Below are positions 25,522 to 37,900 of a DNA stretch of 64,000 nucleotides, piece by piece. Made by a program: the position numbers and the translations under genes. A model generated the notes under the pieces. It saw nothing but the letters and a program-made list of their open reading frames with translations. It was not told the origin of the DNA and did not search any database. Each line of letters starts with the position of its first letter. Position 1 is the first letter of the stretch. Source of the DNA: Chanos chanos (Eukaryota > Chordata > Actinopteri > Gonorynchiformes > Chanidae); NCBI RefSeq assembly GCF_902362185.1, contig NC_044497.1:30430001-30494000 (forward strand), read 5' to 3'.

Positions 25522-25609
25522 ATATTTTGGTCATATTTATTATCCACTCCCACTCTCTCTGCCTCCCTTCCAATGTGCATTTTTTGGATCTCGCACAGGT
25601 GCTCATTCT

Positions 25610-27101
25610 CAGGGGTGTAGCCAGAACTGTTCTACTGGGCGTGCCAGCTAGTTCCAGTCATTTTATTTGGGGGGCACATGGCAGATTATGATAAAAGCCA
25701 GGCCTACTTAAAATCTTTTGAAGATTACTATAGCCTACTGGGACATTCTAAAATGCTTAACGTGGCTTAATTAATTAACGTTACAAAACTGCAATCAGTG
25801 ATCACCAAAATTCTGACATCCCCGGTCAGAAACACTTTCTGTCAAAAAATCAAAACCGAAATCCTAGGGGTATGGTCTCACATTAAGCATTTTCCTCTCC
25901 ATTGATGCCCATAATAAGGAAAAAGCTTAATGTGGCTAAATGTCCAAAAACAGCAATGAATGATCACCAAATTTGTCATGTCCCATCAACCCATAAGTAG
26001 GCCTATGTGTTGCAATGTATTCATTCCAAGCCAAAATGCCACATTTACTGATTCAGATTGAACACATAAGACATTTGTGGTAGTCGGTGCAAGCAATGAC
26101 TAAACAATCAGCTGACTTTGTGCTCTTGTTTGTGCACTCTATTAGAAGATACAGGAAATCATTATGCACTTCAATTAGAAATTTTAAGATGGGAGAGAGC
26201 TCATAACAAGAGATGTGTGTGAGCAGTTTGGTGATCTTTGATCGTAGTTTTTTTTTGTCTAAGCCACATTAAGCCTTTTCCTTATAATGGGTGTCAATAG
26301 AGCGAAAATGCTTAACGTAGGCCTGTTAACTTAAGCTAACTTATCAACCATTTCCCTTGGATTTCTGTTTTGAGTTTTAGAGAGGAGATTGTGTTTATAA
26401 CAAGAGATGTGTGAGACAAATTTGGTCTTCTTTGATCATACCTTTGGTGTATTGAACCAGGTAGCTTTTTCCTTTGCCTGTAATGGGCAGCAATGGAGAG
26501 GGCAGCGTTTAACGTAACATAGGCCTAACTACCATATTCCTTGGATTTAGTTTTGCTATTTTGATAGAATATGGTGTTATGGTTGTGCCAGACAAATTTG
26601 GTGATCACTTGACGCTATTTTGGAACATTAAGCCACGTTAAGCCTTTTCCTTATAATGGGCATCAAATGAGAGGAAATCGCTTAATATAAGATAACGTCC
26701 ATTCTCCTAGGATTCTGGTTTTGATTTTTTTAACAGGTGGAAGTATCTCTGACAAAAGATGTCTGAGGGAAATTTGGTGATCATTGATCGCAGTTTTGGA
26801 ACATTAATTTAAGCCACGTTGTGCCTTTTCACGTTAAGCATTTTATAATGTCTGCTGTGTGGAATTCACCTGCTGCTGCAGCCCCTTCACTTTGGTGGGC
26901 AGTCCCTTGTTAAAAGTAGCCTATCAGAGCTATACGCTTTCCTGCAATACTTGGCTAGGCCAGTGACTGTAAAGAGCTAGGCTATCAATGGGTTTACTTT
27001 TTCAAGATGGTCTGCAGTGAACGGCTGTGGCAACGGAGGGGGGCCAAGCTTTAACCGGCAGGGCAGTGGACCCCCTAGGCCACCACATAGCTCCGCCCCT
27101 G
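25610..27101. mobile_element. hAT-like element, 1.49 kb, with internal tandem repeats
   Basis: Termini CAGGGGTGTAGCC... and ...AGCTCCGCCCCTG form short imperfect inverted repeats. A near-matching 8-base flank (ctcattct 25602-25609, ctcattgc 27102-27109) fits hAT. The interior holds about four degenerate repeats of roughly 190 bp, each with a 'gccacgttaagccttttcc' block and a 'tttggtgatc' block, at about 25870, 26265, 26460, 26630 and (partial) 26810. No transposase frame is visible. Confidence 0.7.
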
Positions 27102-27109
27102 CTCATTGC

Positions 27110-27476
27110 CCAAACCCTGTCAGAAGGACTCAATAAAGACATTATTGACACTTTCATTGCAAAACAAGACATAGTGTTGCAAAATATAATCCCTACTCAA
27201 TATTGAGAAAAGTATAACATGAATGGATCCAAGTCAGTCTAGCAGTCTAAATTCAAACATGTACATGTAAATATAAAAAATATCATTATTTTAAATATAT
27301 GTAAGCCCTGCTCATTCTGACAGAATTTCTGTCAAGTCACCTTTGATATTAAGATATTCAGAGAATGCAAGTATAAGGAAGGATTCGTGAACAATTAATA
27401 TCAACTTCAATATATAAAAGAGAACTCACTTCATGATCTGAATAGTGAGGTAAATTAATTTCCATGAGGATTTTAC
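27110..27476. other. Unassigned intergenic DNA
   Basis: An AT-rich stretch between the hAT-like element and the Tc1 remnant. I see no exon of atp13a2 and no repeat that I can name. Confidence 0.4.
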
Positions 27477-28281
27477 AAATATGGACCAAAGTCCTGACCT
27501 CAACCCCTTCGAGAATATGTGGACTGTGCTTAAAAGTCGGGTCCGTGTGTCACAACCTGCACCGCCATTTTGGACTTTTGGTTTGACATGTCTTTGTGCT
27601 CCTGTTCTCTGTCTGTCTCCGCCCCTCACCTGTACCTGTTTGTCTAATTATTACCTTGTTAATTTTATCCAATCCTGTTTTGCCCTGTTTAGTTCTCCCT
27701 TGTATTTAAGTCCTAGTGTTTGCCTTGTCTTTGTCTATCGTTGTTTGTGTTAGTTTGCACAACAGTCATGCTGCACCTTTTTGTTATTGGTTTTTTGTTC
27801 CTTTTCTGCACATGTATTTTCATCTTCAGTTCCAGTAAAGTCCTCTGTTTTTTCATTATCATCATCGTGTCTTTGCACTTGGGTCCTGTTCCACACCACC
27901 AGCGTGACACCGTGCCAGGAAACCAACAAATTTAATTGAACTCTACCAATTCAAGAAGAGTGGTCAGATATCCAGCCACAGTTATGCCAGTAGCTTGTTG
28001 ATGGCTACCAAAAGCGTGTGGTCAAGGTGAAACTTGCTAAGGGACATTTAACCAAATACTAGATGTGCTGTATTTATATTCTTGACCCTGTATGTATATT
28101 TTTGACCCTGTATGTATATTTTTAAATTAAAACTTGTGCAACATTTTTTTTTCTTTCTATTAAAGATGTTGTACAATCATTCTGCCTCAGAAAAAGAACA
28201 GTTCAAAGGAATCATTGAAAGCCCAATATTGCCATGACATTCATGTCCATGATGAGTGTATGTAAACTTCCGACCACAACT
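27477..28281 (+). mobile_element. Tc1-like transposon remnant (3' part), split by an LTR-like insertion
   Basis: The end of a DD34E transposase frame reads DQSPDLNPFENMWTVLKSRV at 27481-27540. After the insertion, the sequence resumes at 27915 with the usual Tc1 tail and ends in the terminal motif 'tgtatgtaaacttccgacca' near 28258-28281. The 5' half of the element and its first terminal repeat are not seen. It is non-functional. Confidence 0.85.
27548..27909 (+). mobile_element. Solo LTR-like element, 362 bp, inserted in the Tc1 remnant
   Basis: Begins TGTCACAACC and ends GCGTGACA, with an exact 5-base target duplication ccgtg (27543-27547, 27910-27914). A TATA-like 'tatttaag' lies at about 27702 and a poly(A)-like AGTAAA at about 27832, in the U3-R-U5 order expected for an LTR. 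No internal region adjoins it. The family is not assigned. The insertion is younger than the Tc1 copy that it splits. Confidence 0.75.
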
Positions 28282-28284
28282 GGA

Positions 28285-30356
28285 GATTCATTTAATAACC
28301 AATCAGTAAGTTTGTCTTCAAGATCACCTGTGTAGTGTCTGAGAACGATTAGCTTTGCTATAGTTAAAACTGAGATTTTGGCGCAGCTATAAAGGACAAG
28401 TTGCTCTTGGTTCAGTCAGGTTGCGTAGCATCACAGGTGGGCCACTGGCTCAGAATAGGGGCCTGCAGGAGGTCCGGGCAGGAGTATATAGGCCTCATCC
28501 TGGGAGAAGACATTTGGGACTGGAACCTTGTAGATCTCAGAACAGACACCCCAGTGTTGGGGCAGGGAACAGGGTAGTTAAGCAAACTGAGTTTTGAGAT
28601 GTTTGAGAATGATTTTGATTCTGACTGTAGTGCAGCACTATTGCAGTCCTAATTAATGCAGCGTTGACCCAGAAAACAAGAGAGAAGGGGAAAGCAGTGG
28701 GCCACATAGCCATTTTGGGTCCATGTTCCTGTCCTGGTCCAGCCCTAAGCTCATCAGTTCTCATGGCCACCAGTTGACACTGATCTATAAAATGGCTCCA
28801 AACTGAGATGGCACCTCCGTTTTTTTCTCCAAACTTGAAGGACACCAAGACCTAGCACAGACCCACTGAAACACATGACTAACTAATCCACTCCCACAAC
28901 TCAAATGTTCCATTGTACTGCTTGTCTCTCCATAACATATACTTCTTGGCACTCCATTATGAACACTTTCTGCTATTAATAACACATTCATATGCAGCAT
29001 ACATGTAGGGGAGCTTAAGTGATTTTCTATTCAAATACTGCTGCCATATTATACAATACGTTTCCTGACTGAAAAATAAGAACTGAGCAGTTATATATTG
29101 AGCTCTATATTTAACTATACTATAGCTTAACCGCTGTTATGCACAGACAAGATATAGCCTAGCTAGCTGATAAAGTGCTGATAGACAGATGTGAATGACC
29201 TGCCTCTAGACAAAAAAGCCCAAATTCTGTTTTAGCTGTTGCAAAGATAGTATCGACTATATATTAGAATGAGAACTAATCAGAACTAATGTCCTTTCAT
29301 TTTTCTTACAGGGAAGGCGATTTTGCTCATGAAATGCTAGCATTCTGCTGATGTATGCTGATTGGTCAGTTAAGGATTTACAACTGATTGTGACAGGACA
29401 TCCTCCTTCGATGGCACCTGGAGTCTTCGGAAGTTTTGAAAAAGAAGTCGAATGAAAATCTAAAGGTATTTACGGAGTATTACGGAAAGGTATTTTACTA
29501 CGATTGAAAAATCGTAAAAATCTAAAAATGGAACTATATCTATTGTCTCAATGGTTTATATTGACAACATAATGAAAATTTGAAGAAAAAAAATTTACCC
29601 CATGAAAGTTACATTTTTGGGGGTACAGCTCCATAGGCCCCCTTTCATTTTGGACTGTTTTGTAAGCGTCCAGGAAGTTCTGAGAGTGGATGGAGAGAGT
29701 GGTTCTCTCCTATTTAGAAATTCGCTGCTAATACTATTTGAGTACATGTAATAAGGCCATCTACCTAAATCATTTTATAGCATATATATTTTAAAAAGTG
29801 GTGTCACAAGCTAATGAAATGTTGAAACTGTTTTTGTGGACATTCCCTGCTTATCATTGATTTTCATTTTTAACTACGGTGTTGATGTCATCAGGGGCTC
29901 ATGCTCAAATTCCCTGGCATTTTCTACTCATGACTGAGGACTGATCTATGTAAGCAGGCCAGAGCTGGCTGATCTGTGTTCATAGTATTTTGCTTATCTT
30001 GTGCCATTTGTTTAAAAAGCCAACAAAGTGATCCAGTCTTCAGAGAAAGAAAAATTGCACCAGCAGTCTGAATCCAGCATTTTTATTTACACGCAACCCA
30101 GAGGTGGTGGTCCAGCAGAGCATAGGGTTACAGTAGCTTTGAAAAGTATATTTAGCCATGTTTTATAAAAATGTATGCACAAATGATTAAAGAGATTAAA
30201 TAAAGAATGCTCCTCCTTAAAAGAATCACTGCAGTTAATCCAGCCTCTCCCTTTTTTCTCAAATAGCATCTCCCAGGTTTGAAAGGATTAGTTGGGCATC
30301 AGCATACAGAAATGCTGCAGATCAAATTTATTGTTTGTTTGTTTTTGTCTGTATGG
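28285..30356. other. Unassigned 2-kb region upstream of atp13a2 copy 2
   Basis: No exon-like homology to atp13a2 or sdhb and no terminal repeats were recognised. A stretch at about 28430-28860 has a different, G-rich base composition from its surroundings and may be an unrecognised repeat. Confidence 0.35.
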
Positions 30357-30359
30357 TCC

Positions 30360-30556
30360 CACTAACCTGCATTACAGTTAGTTACCACTCATGCTTGTTG
30401 GATACTCCAAGGGTTAATCCGTAGTCAACAGCTCAGGCCTTTCCAACAAATGTACACTTCTTGATTTCAGTCACATGAGGAACAAGGGGTGGGGTTAAAT
30501 TGTTAGGCGTTTGCCATTAAGTAAATCTGCAAAAATGAGTTCCTCTGCACTAAGAC
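30360..30556 (+). promoter_or_regulatory. atp13a2: Probable promoter/5' UTR of atp13a2 copy 2
   Basis: The 200 bases before the copy-2 ATG share ordered blocks with the upstream region of the relic exon 1 (21750-21994). That conservation between a live and a dead copy suggests an inherited promoter or 5' UTR. It includes a CACATG site (about 30474) and a 'ggggtggggtt' patch. No transcription start can be fixed from sequence. Confidence 0.45.
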
Positions 30557-31686
30557 ATGGATACATTAGGTAAGTCTTCTTCTTTGGTCGGAAACAAACT
30601 TTGCTGGTAAACAACAAACAGTAGCAGGTGGGATGGAGGTGCCACCAACCATTGTTGACAACTAGACTTCATCTTTACACCAGAATTTCTTATGACGTCT
30701 GAGTTTTTGCATTGTCTCTGAACGCAAAGGGGCTTGGGTCACGGTCAAAGGGACAGAGACAGGGAGGAGGAATTAGAGTAAAGCAATGTAAAAATACAGT
30801 GCATTATATACAAAGGAGATGAAAGCTGTGTGCCACTTACCATTACTAAAATGCATCTCAGATGCGTCTAAGGTTTCAGCAAAGGCTGTTGAAGTTCAAC
30901 TTGCTCGCGCATGCGTGAAATAGCACCTTTTGTTGGCAAAATGGTTCTATTTTCCTGCGTAACAACCTGTATGGTTCCATATGGCACCCTCAAGAACGCT
31001 TTTGTCTAAGAGGGTTCCTTATGGCACCCTCAAGAACCCTTTTTGCTAAGAGGATGCTGTATGAAACCTCTATGGTTCCATATGGCTCCCATAAGAACCC
31101 TTTTTTATAAGAGTGTAGGTAAGTATTTTAACTTCTGTCCAAAACCAATTTTACTTGTAAACAACAGACAATAGCAGGCTGGATGGGTCCTCCACCAACC
31201 GTTTTTTTTTTAGGTGTTGACAACGGGACTTGGACTGTATACCAGAATTTCCTCATTCATTCCTCACAAATAAGTAGCTACCTTTTATTCGGCGAAAGAT
31301 GCTTTACCGGTTTTAAAACTCATTCTGTGGTGTCTTATAAACAACGAGTCTGTCTCAATTTCAGGTGCATAATTTATACCTACGTACATATTTGTTTTCT
31401 TCAAAGTTGTAGTCAGTGATTGAGATATTTTGATGAACAAGCTAAATGATCTGAAGTGGACAACAGTTATTTTCAATCTTTCATATATTATGCGATCTTT
31501 TTGGCAGTTGTTAGCTCCTGAAGCTAGATGTCTACACAGCTGTAAGAAGAACATTCAGTTCACTTCAGACTGACTCATCCCAGTGTAATATGATATTTAT
31601 AGTCAGTGTGTTTGATATTTCAATTCTTGTACTTGTGATTTGTCAGACACTGAAGGAAAAGATTAATTGTTTGAGCTTTATAGGTA

Positions 31687-31726
<40 letters not shown>

Positions 31727-31738
31727 TGTGTCTGTGTG

Positions 31739-31777
<39 letters not shown>

Positions 31778-34700
31778 TTAACAGAGTTGTCGTATTATTA
31801 CATTAGAGCCTCTTATTGTTTTTAGAAAATAAATTGATGGATGTTTATTCAGCAGAAATTTAGAATGCCTGTTTTATTAACTTCATGCATTTTTCTTTTT
31901 GTGGTTTCTTGTTCTTATGCTGTATTAGGGTGCTGGTTTTGTTTTCCATTTGTATCAATTCATTTGGGTATGGAAATTTTGTTGAGCATAATCTGACATA
32001 TCACTTTTTGTTTCTGTTTGTGACTCATCAATTCCACCCGCCTTCTCAACCTGAGAATAAAGCACTTCCAATAACCTGGGCAGTCTTTCCTCCAGAGAGT
32101 GACAGATAACTGTCTGTTAACTAATCAACAGAAATTATCTTGGCAAATGTTATCGTTACTTTCAACATATTAAAAAATGCTGCATTTATTAGAGTAACAC
32201 TATTCTTTATTAATCTACTCCTAAACATATATTTTTGTTACTTTACTTTTGAAAACAAAAATATCTGTCCTGTTTCATAGGAAGCAGATATCAAGGTGAG
32301 GACCCTTCTTCCTCTGATCCAACACATGTCTTAGAAGAGTCTGGAGCTTCTTTGCCCCATGCTGTCTCACATATGGTTTGTGCCAAATTTATCTTTTTAA
32401 AGATTCCCCCTTATGGCCTCAGGGTATAGAACACAATTTTAATAACACTGTTTTATAAAGCAGCACCCATTTCACTATCCAAGTCCCTGTTATCGTAGCT
32501 ATTGTTATCGTGGCAATGAACTGCACACATCAAAGACAAGCTAGGCGTGCTTCAAAAGTGCCTCCATTTCTTTCTGACCGTTATAAAGCCGTACAAAGCT
32601 GTGTACACATACTTTAATAAGGTGATATAGGGCCTACATATCACACTTCCTGTTACATCACCAAGCTGTGAGCGGAGTTCTTCGTGTGGTGTTCTAGGCA
32701 CACTAGAAATATATGCATGTAAATTGGTTGGGACATGCAAATACTGTATGTACTGTTCATTAATAGGTCATTGCAGGTGGTGGAGTTTCTGACTGGTTCC
32801 TGAAAATGGTATAAACGTTGTGGGGATACCCCTACAATGCGAGCTGTTTAAGATGGATGAATGTTGATATGTTACATTTAGCGTTAGGCGACTCAGTAAA
32901 AGTGATAATTCTGGAGTATCCCTTTCTATAAGCTTAGACATCTGAACAATTTTTTCTATTGTAGTGATACACAACACTTCATGTCTCCCTCCTTTGAAAA
33001 AAAGCAGTGACCACATTACGGATCCGTTTTCCCTCAGACACGACAGACCCACCATACTATTGTGGTTTTTTTCTGCTTAACCCACGATAAATTCCTTTAC
33101 CATACTTTGATATCCCCAGTCCCTGCACACATAAATCGCTCGCTCTGACACAGCCGAGTATTTTGTTGTTTATATAAAGTCTTGTATATGGAAAAATATT
33201 TTGTTGTATCGCTTGGTAAGCTGATACATGATGTTATCGAAATCTCTGTGCAAATTAATGCAATTATTATTATTGTTATTATTATAAGATTAATTATACA
33301 TTTCACACAGGTCAGCCTGCTGCGTGACCCTGACAGCCATGTCCAATATGTCTTGTATCAGTGCGTACTTTAAATCCCGGAAAACCTTCACAGAGTGACC
33401 AAATATCCCCATAGCACCTGCAAGAAAAAATGTCAGGCATTGGCAATGCTCAGTCTTATTTTGAAAGAAGATTATGTCTTACATCTTGTGTATTTTTATG
33501 TTTGTCAGAATCTTCAGGGATATAGACAGGTTGGTTGGAAGACATGGCTTTGCTACATTGGGGCAGTGTGTACTTTAGGTCTCCTGCTATTGTTGTTCAA
33601 GTGGCGTCCTCGTTTAGGTGTCCAGGCTCGATGTACCTCCTGCCCCATCTCCATGGCAGGTACCCTAATCTTATGGGTAAGAGGCACACCACTTTTTTTT
33701 AAGCCAAAGAAAGGGTTTATTTGAGTAAACTGTTATAAATGTGGTGTAACTGAAACAGTGTCAGGATACATTTCATGGCACATTTCATTTCTTTACATTT
33801 CATAGATGCTTTATTGTTATTTTTTATACTTGTTTGATGAAATATTATTTTAACTGAAATGAATATGATTTGGATATGTGTTGTCATAGGACAGTTGTGG
33901 TCGGGCATTTGTCATAGATGTACTTACAGAGGAGATGGAGGAAGACAGGTGAGTGTCTTTGTTTTGTTTTGTTTTTTTTTTATTTCTTATTGACTGTTTT
34001 CCTCTGCAAAAAAAGAGGATGGTATTTTCACAGATTTATTTTACTTGTGATAGTTAATGTTTAACTGTTATGGAGATTAGTGCATTAGTAATTGTAATTG
34101 GTGCATTTTCACTCTTGCAGTATGGAGACTGACATAGGAGAAACAGATGATGAATGGAGAGACACAGTTCAGCTACACAAGGACCAGGTATAGAGAACAA
34201 ATTAAAGCAGAGAGATTTTTAGATGCAAAGAAGTGTCGCATGTCAATTCAAGAGGTTACATCTTCCAGTTCTAACTTTTGAACGAGCAGCAAACCTCCCC
34301 TCCAGAATCAGCACACATGAACCAGCTAAATGTAAGTGTTATACCATTGTCTCCCCATACCTTGCAACCAATCTATCAGCGTTCAGCATCATCAGACCAC
34401 ATATCAGCAGTCTAAACTGCCATTCATTCAATCATTTATTGCTCCTGTCTTCTCTTGTAAGTGAGTTAACTTGTAACTGAAGAGTTTTTCATTAACAAAC
34501 GCCAAGATTAATAAAAGGTTCACACAAAATAAAGATAAAACCAAAAAGGGACAAAAGGGCAGGTACAACAAACAATAAAGTTTGACAGTATGCATGTTCA
34601 TAGTAAAAGAAGAGGCTTGGTAACTTTCCAAGGAAAGAGTAGGCTTCCAGCTCCAACAGAGAGATATTTATACATTTATACAGATATTCACACTCACATT

Positions 34701-34882
34701 TAGATGGTTCATGTGTTGATTCTGGAGGTGAGGTTTGTTACCCCTTCAAAAAATAAATCTGGCTGTTACAACCTATTGAATAAAATTTTGTTTGTTGAAA
34801 AATACAAGCTCTCAAAAGATTTTAAAGTTTTGTTTTTATTAACATTACAGTCCCGTTTGGTAAGGTAGTTGGCTAAAGATAC

Positions 34883-34961
<79 letters not shown>

Positions 34962-37900
34962 TATAGATATATATGTATAGATATACGTATATTGTATATT
35001 TAGCCAACTACCTCCTGAAATTGTCCTCTTTAACAATTTAAGGGGACAAAACATAGTAACCAGCAACCACTTTCATTACAACACTGCTGTCAAAATCACA
35101 GCAACTCTCACATGTTATAAAGAAGGACAGGCTTAAATGATATTTTATAGAAATGTACAAATTAAATCTATGTCCTTGAACTTGGCTGTGGAGATCAACA
35201 CTGGCAGAGCACCAGGGATGCTGTGTTAGAGTTGTGATTTCCTTGTATGACATGTCTGTCCTTGTTTTGTGATATTGTGCTTTTCCCCATACATCATTCA
35301 ACTACTAATATGACTTTCTGTATCCTCTAGAAAACCATACTGCGGTACTATGTGTTTGAGGGCATTCGTTATGTCTGGATGGCCAGGAAAGGTGCTTTCT
35401 GTCGAGTCAGGTACTGTTGAAGAATGCAGAGCAAAGACTCGTCATGTTTGGGTTTTGCTGTATCTATATGAATATTTAGTGTGAACCATCCCTTTACTTA
35501 GTGTTCTCAATGAGGACTGGACATGTGCTGACCTGCATCGCCTGAAACAAGGTCTGAGTTGTGTGGAACAAAGCTCCCGGTTAGTCCATCCTACAAATCT
35601 TTGATAATATTTCTGATATTCCAGGTCTTTTCCGTTGTGGTTTTATATATGTTCTTTTTCTAAGGAGGAGGGTCTACGGAGAAAACATCATAGATGTACC
35701 TGTGAAATCTTACCTGCATCTGTTGTTTGAGGAGGTAGTTTGTCCTACCTGTATAAACACTTTAGCTTTGTAACTGTCTTCCACATTTTAGTAATGTCTC
35801 ACCATCTTTCATTAATTTGAACAACCAATTTTTTCCATTTTCTCAATGAAATTTGTGTTAACGTGTTAATATTTGCTTCTACTATTGATGTTCTGCAAAA
35901 ATATATATTCATACTATTCTTTTAATCACATCTACATAGGTTCTCAACCCATTCTACATGTTCCAGGTGTTAAGTATTACCCTGTGGACAATTGAGAATT
36001 ACGTCTATTACACTGTCTGTATCGTGGTCATATCAGTTCTTTCCATTGCTTTGTCGCTCTACGAGATCCGCAAGGTGAGAAGGGGTTTTCCTGGTCTACA
36101 TAAGGACTGCTGTGAGATTCAGATGCTCTAAAGTGGAGTGTAAAAGATAGGGCTCATAAAATATCCCATTAATGTGTTTGTATGATGAGAATGTCTCATA
36201 GTTCATTCAGTTAGAGCTTGGTTTGTCTGTGTGTTTCTGCAGCAAAGCACCGCTCTTCATAAAATGGCCCAACTGATAGTGAACATTACAGTTCGCAGAG
36301 ACACTGGAGGTGAGTGTTGCTCCATATGAAATTGGCTAGCTTTTGACTTAAAAATCGTTTAGTCCGTATGCACATACTAACTCAAAATTATTTGAGTTTT
36401 AATATGGCTGAAATGTAACTGCTTTAATCTGCCAAAGGTCACGGGTGAACATTATTGTGAGGATTTGACAGACCAAGACCCAATCGCAGACCCACTGAGT
36501 AAAATAAGATTTATTTAGAACAAAAATCAGAATCCAAATCTCAAAAACAGTGTCCAGTCCAAGGTCAAATCCAGAAATTCAGAGGGCAAACAAATCCAAA
36601 TCGTGAGGCAAAAGATTGGTCAAAAACAGGATACAAACAAGGTCAGAGCCAGGGATCCACAGGGCAACCAAATCCAAAACGTAAAGCAAAAACAGATCCA
36701 GGTAAACACGGTCAAAAATAACAGATCACGGGAGGCAAAACACACAGACTGGCAGAGAGAACAAAAGGTCACAATCTGACAAAGAACAGGTACAAACACA
36801 GGACTTAAATACACAGAACAATAAACAGCAGAGACAGACTATTGGAGGAGACAAACGAGGTAATAATAGGGATCAGGTGGGGGGCGGGGACAGGAGTACA
36901 CAGGGACAAACAGAAGCACATGGCAAAACCAAAACAAACAAAAGCACAACTCGACAATACACAGGATGGCCAGCAGGGCGGCCAGATTCCCCAATCCTGG
37001 CAGATGTACTGACAATTATTCTCAGTTTATATTAATATTAATTTTATATTAATATTAACATTAATATTTATACATTATATTGGTGCTCACAAGGGGTTTA
37101 CTGCAGGACAAGACCTTCTCATTATTGAACTTTGACCTAACTGAGTGTTTTCTTTCCCTCCTGTGTCCAGAGGAGGAGTGTGTGAGTTCAGAGGAACTGG
37201 TCCCTGGTGATTGTATTGTGATCCCTACAGAGGGTCAACTTTTACCCTGTGATGCGGCTCTGCTGACAGGGGAGTGCATGGTCAATGAGAGCATGCTAAC
37301 GGGTGAGGCCTAGAAGAAATAAGAATGATCAACTCAATTAGGACGTGGCTGTCACACAAAGATTCGCTTACTGAAGTCTGTACAGGTAGAGGACAGATAT
37401 AAACTGAAGAGTACTGTAGAGTCCAGGCATAATCTAATGGGTATTGTTTGGCATAAACTTGACTGATTTTCTTTTAACCCAGATCACTGGATATCTTGGT
37501 GGGATTTTCTTTCTTTCATTGTTGTTCCTCCCTCCATCTGTTTCAGGTGAGAGTGTGCCTGTGATGAAGACACCGTTACCGTCCACTGGGGAACAGTACA
37601 GTCCTGAATCCCAGAAACGACACACTTTGTTCTGTGGCACACAGGTCATTCAGGCTAAAGGCAGTTACCAAGGAGGGAAAGGGGCAGTTGCTGTTGTCAC
37701 ACGTACAGGTAAGAATTAAGGCAATGTGAAACTTTTGCATTCTAGAGCCTGTCAGACAACACGATGTTCAAAACAAGCAGTGAGACCTAAACAATTGCAC
37801 CAGCATTAAATAATTTCAGATGTCTGAAACAGTCTGTAAAAAGTACTGACATATATCTTGTCAAGTATTTCTGAGGTTTATGTATAGTTTTTACATTTTA

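Noticed and set aside
30970-31117. CRISPR-like spaced repeats
   Set aside because: There are only three degenerate units with no constant spacer length, in a vertebrate intron. It is an ordinary tandem repeat.
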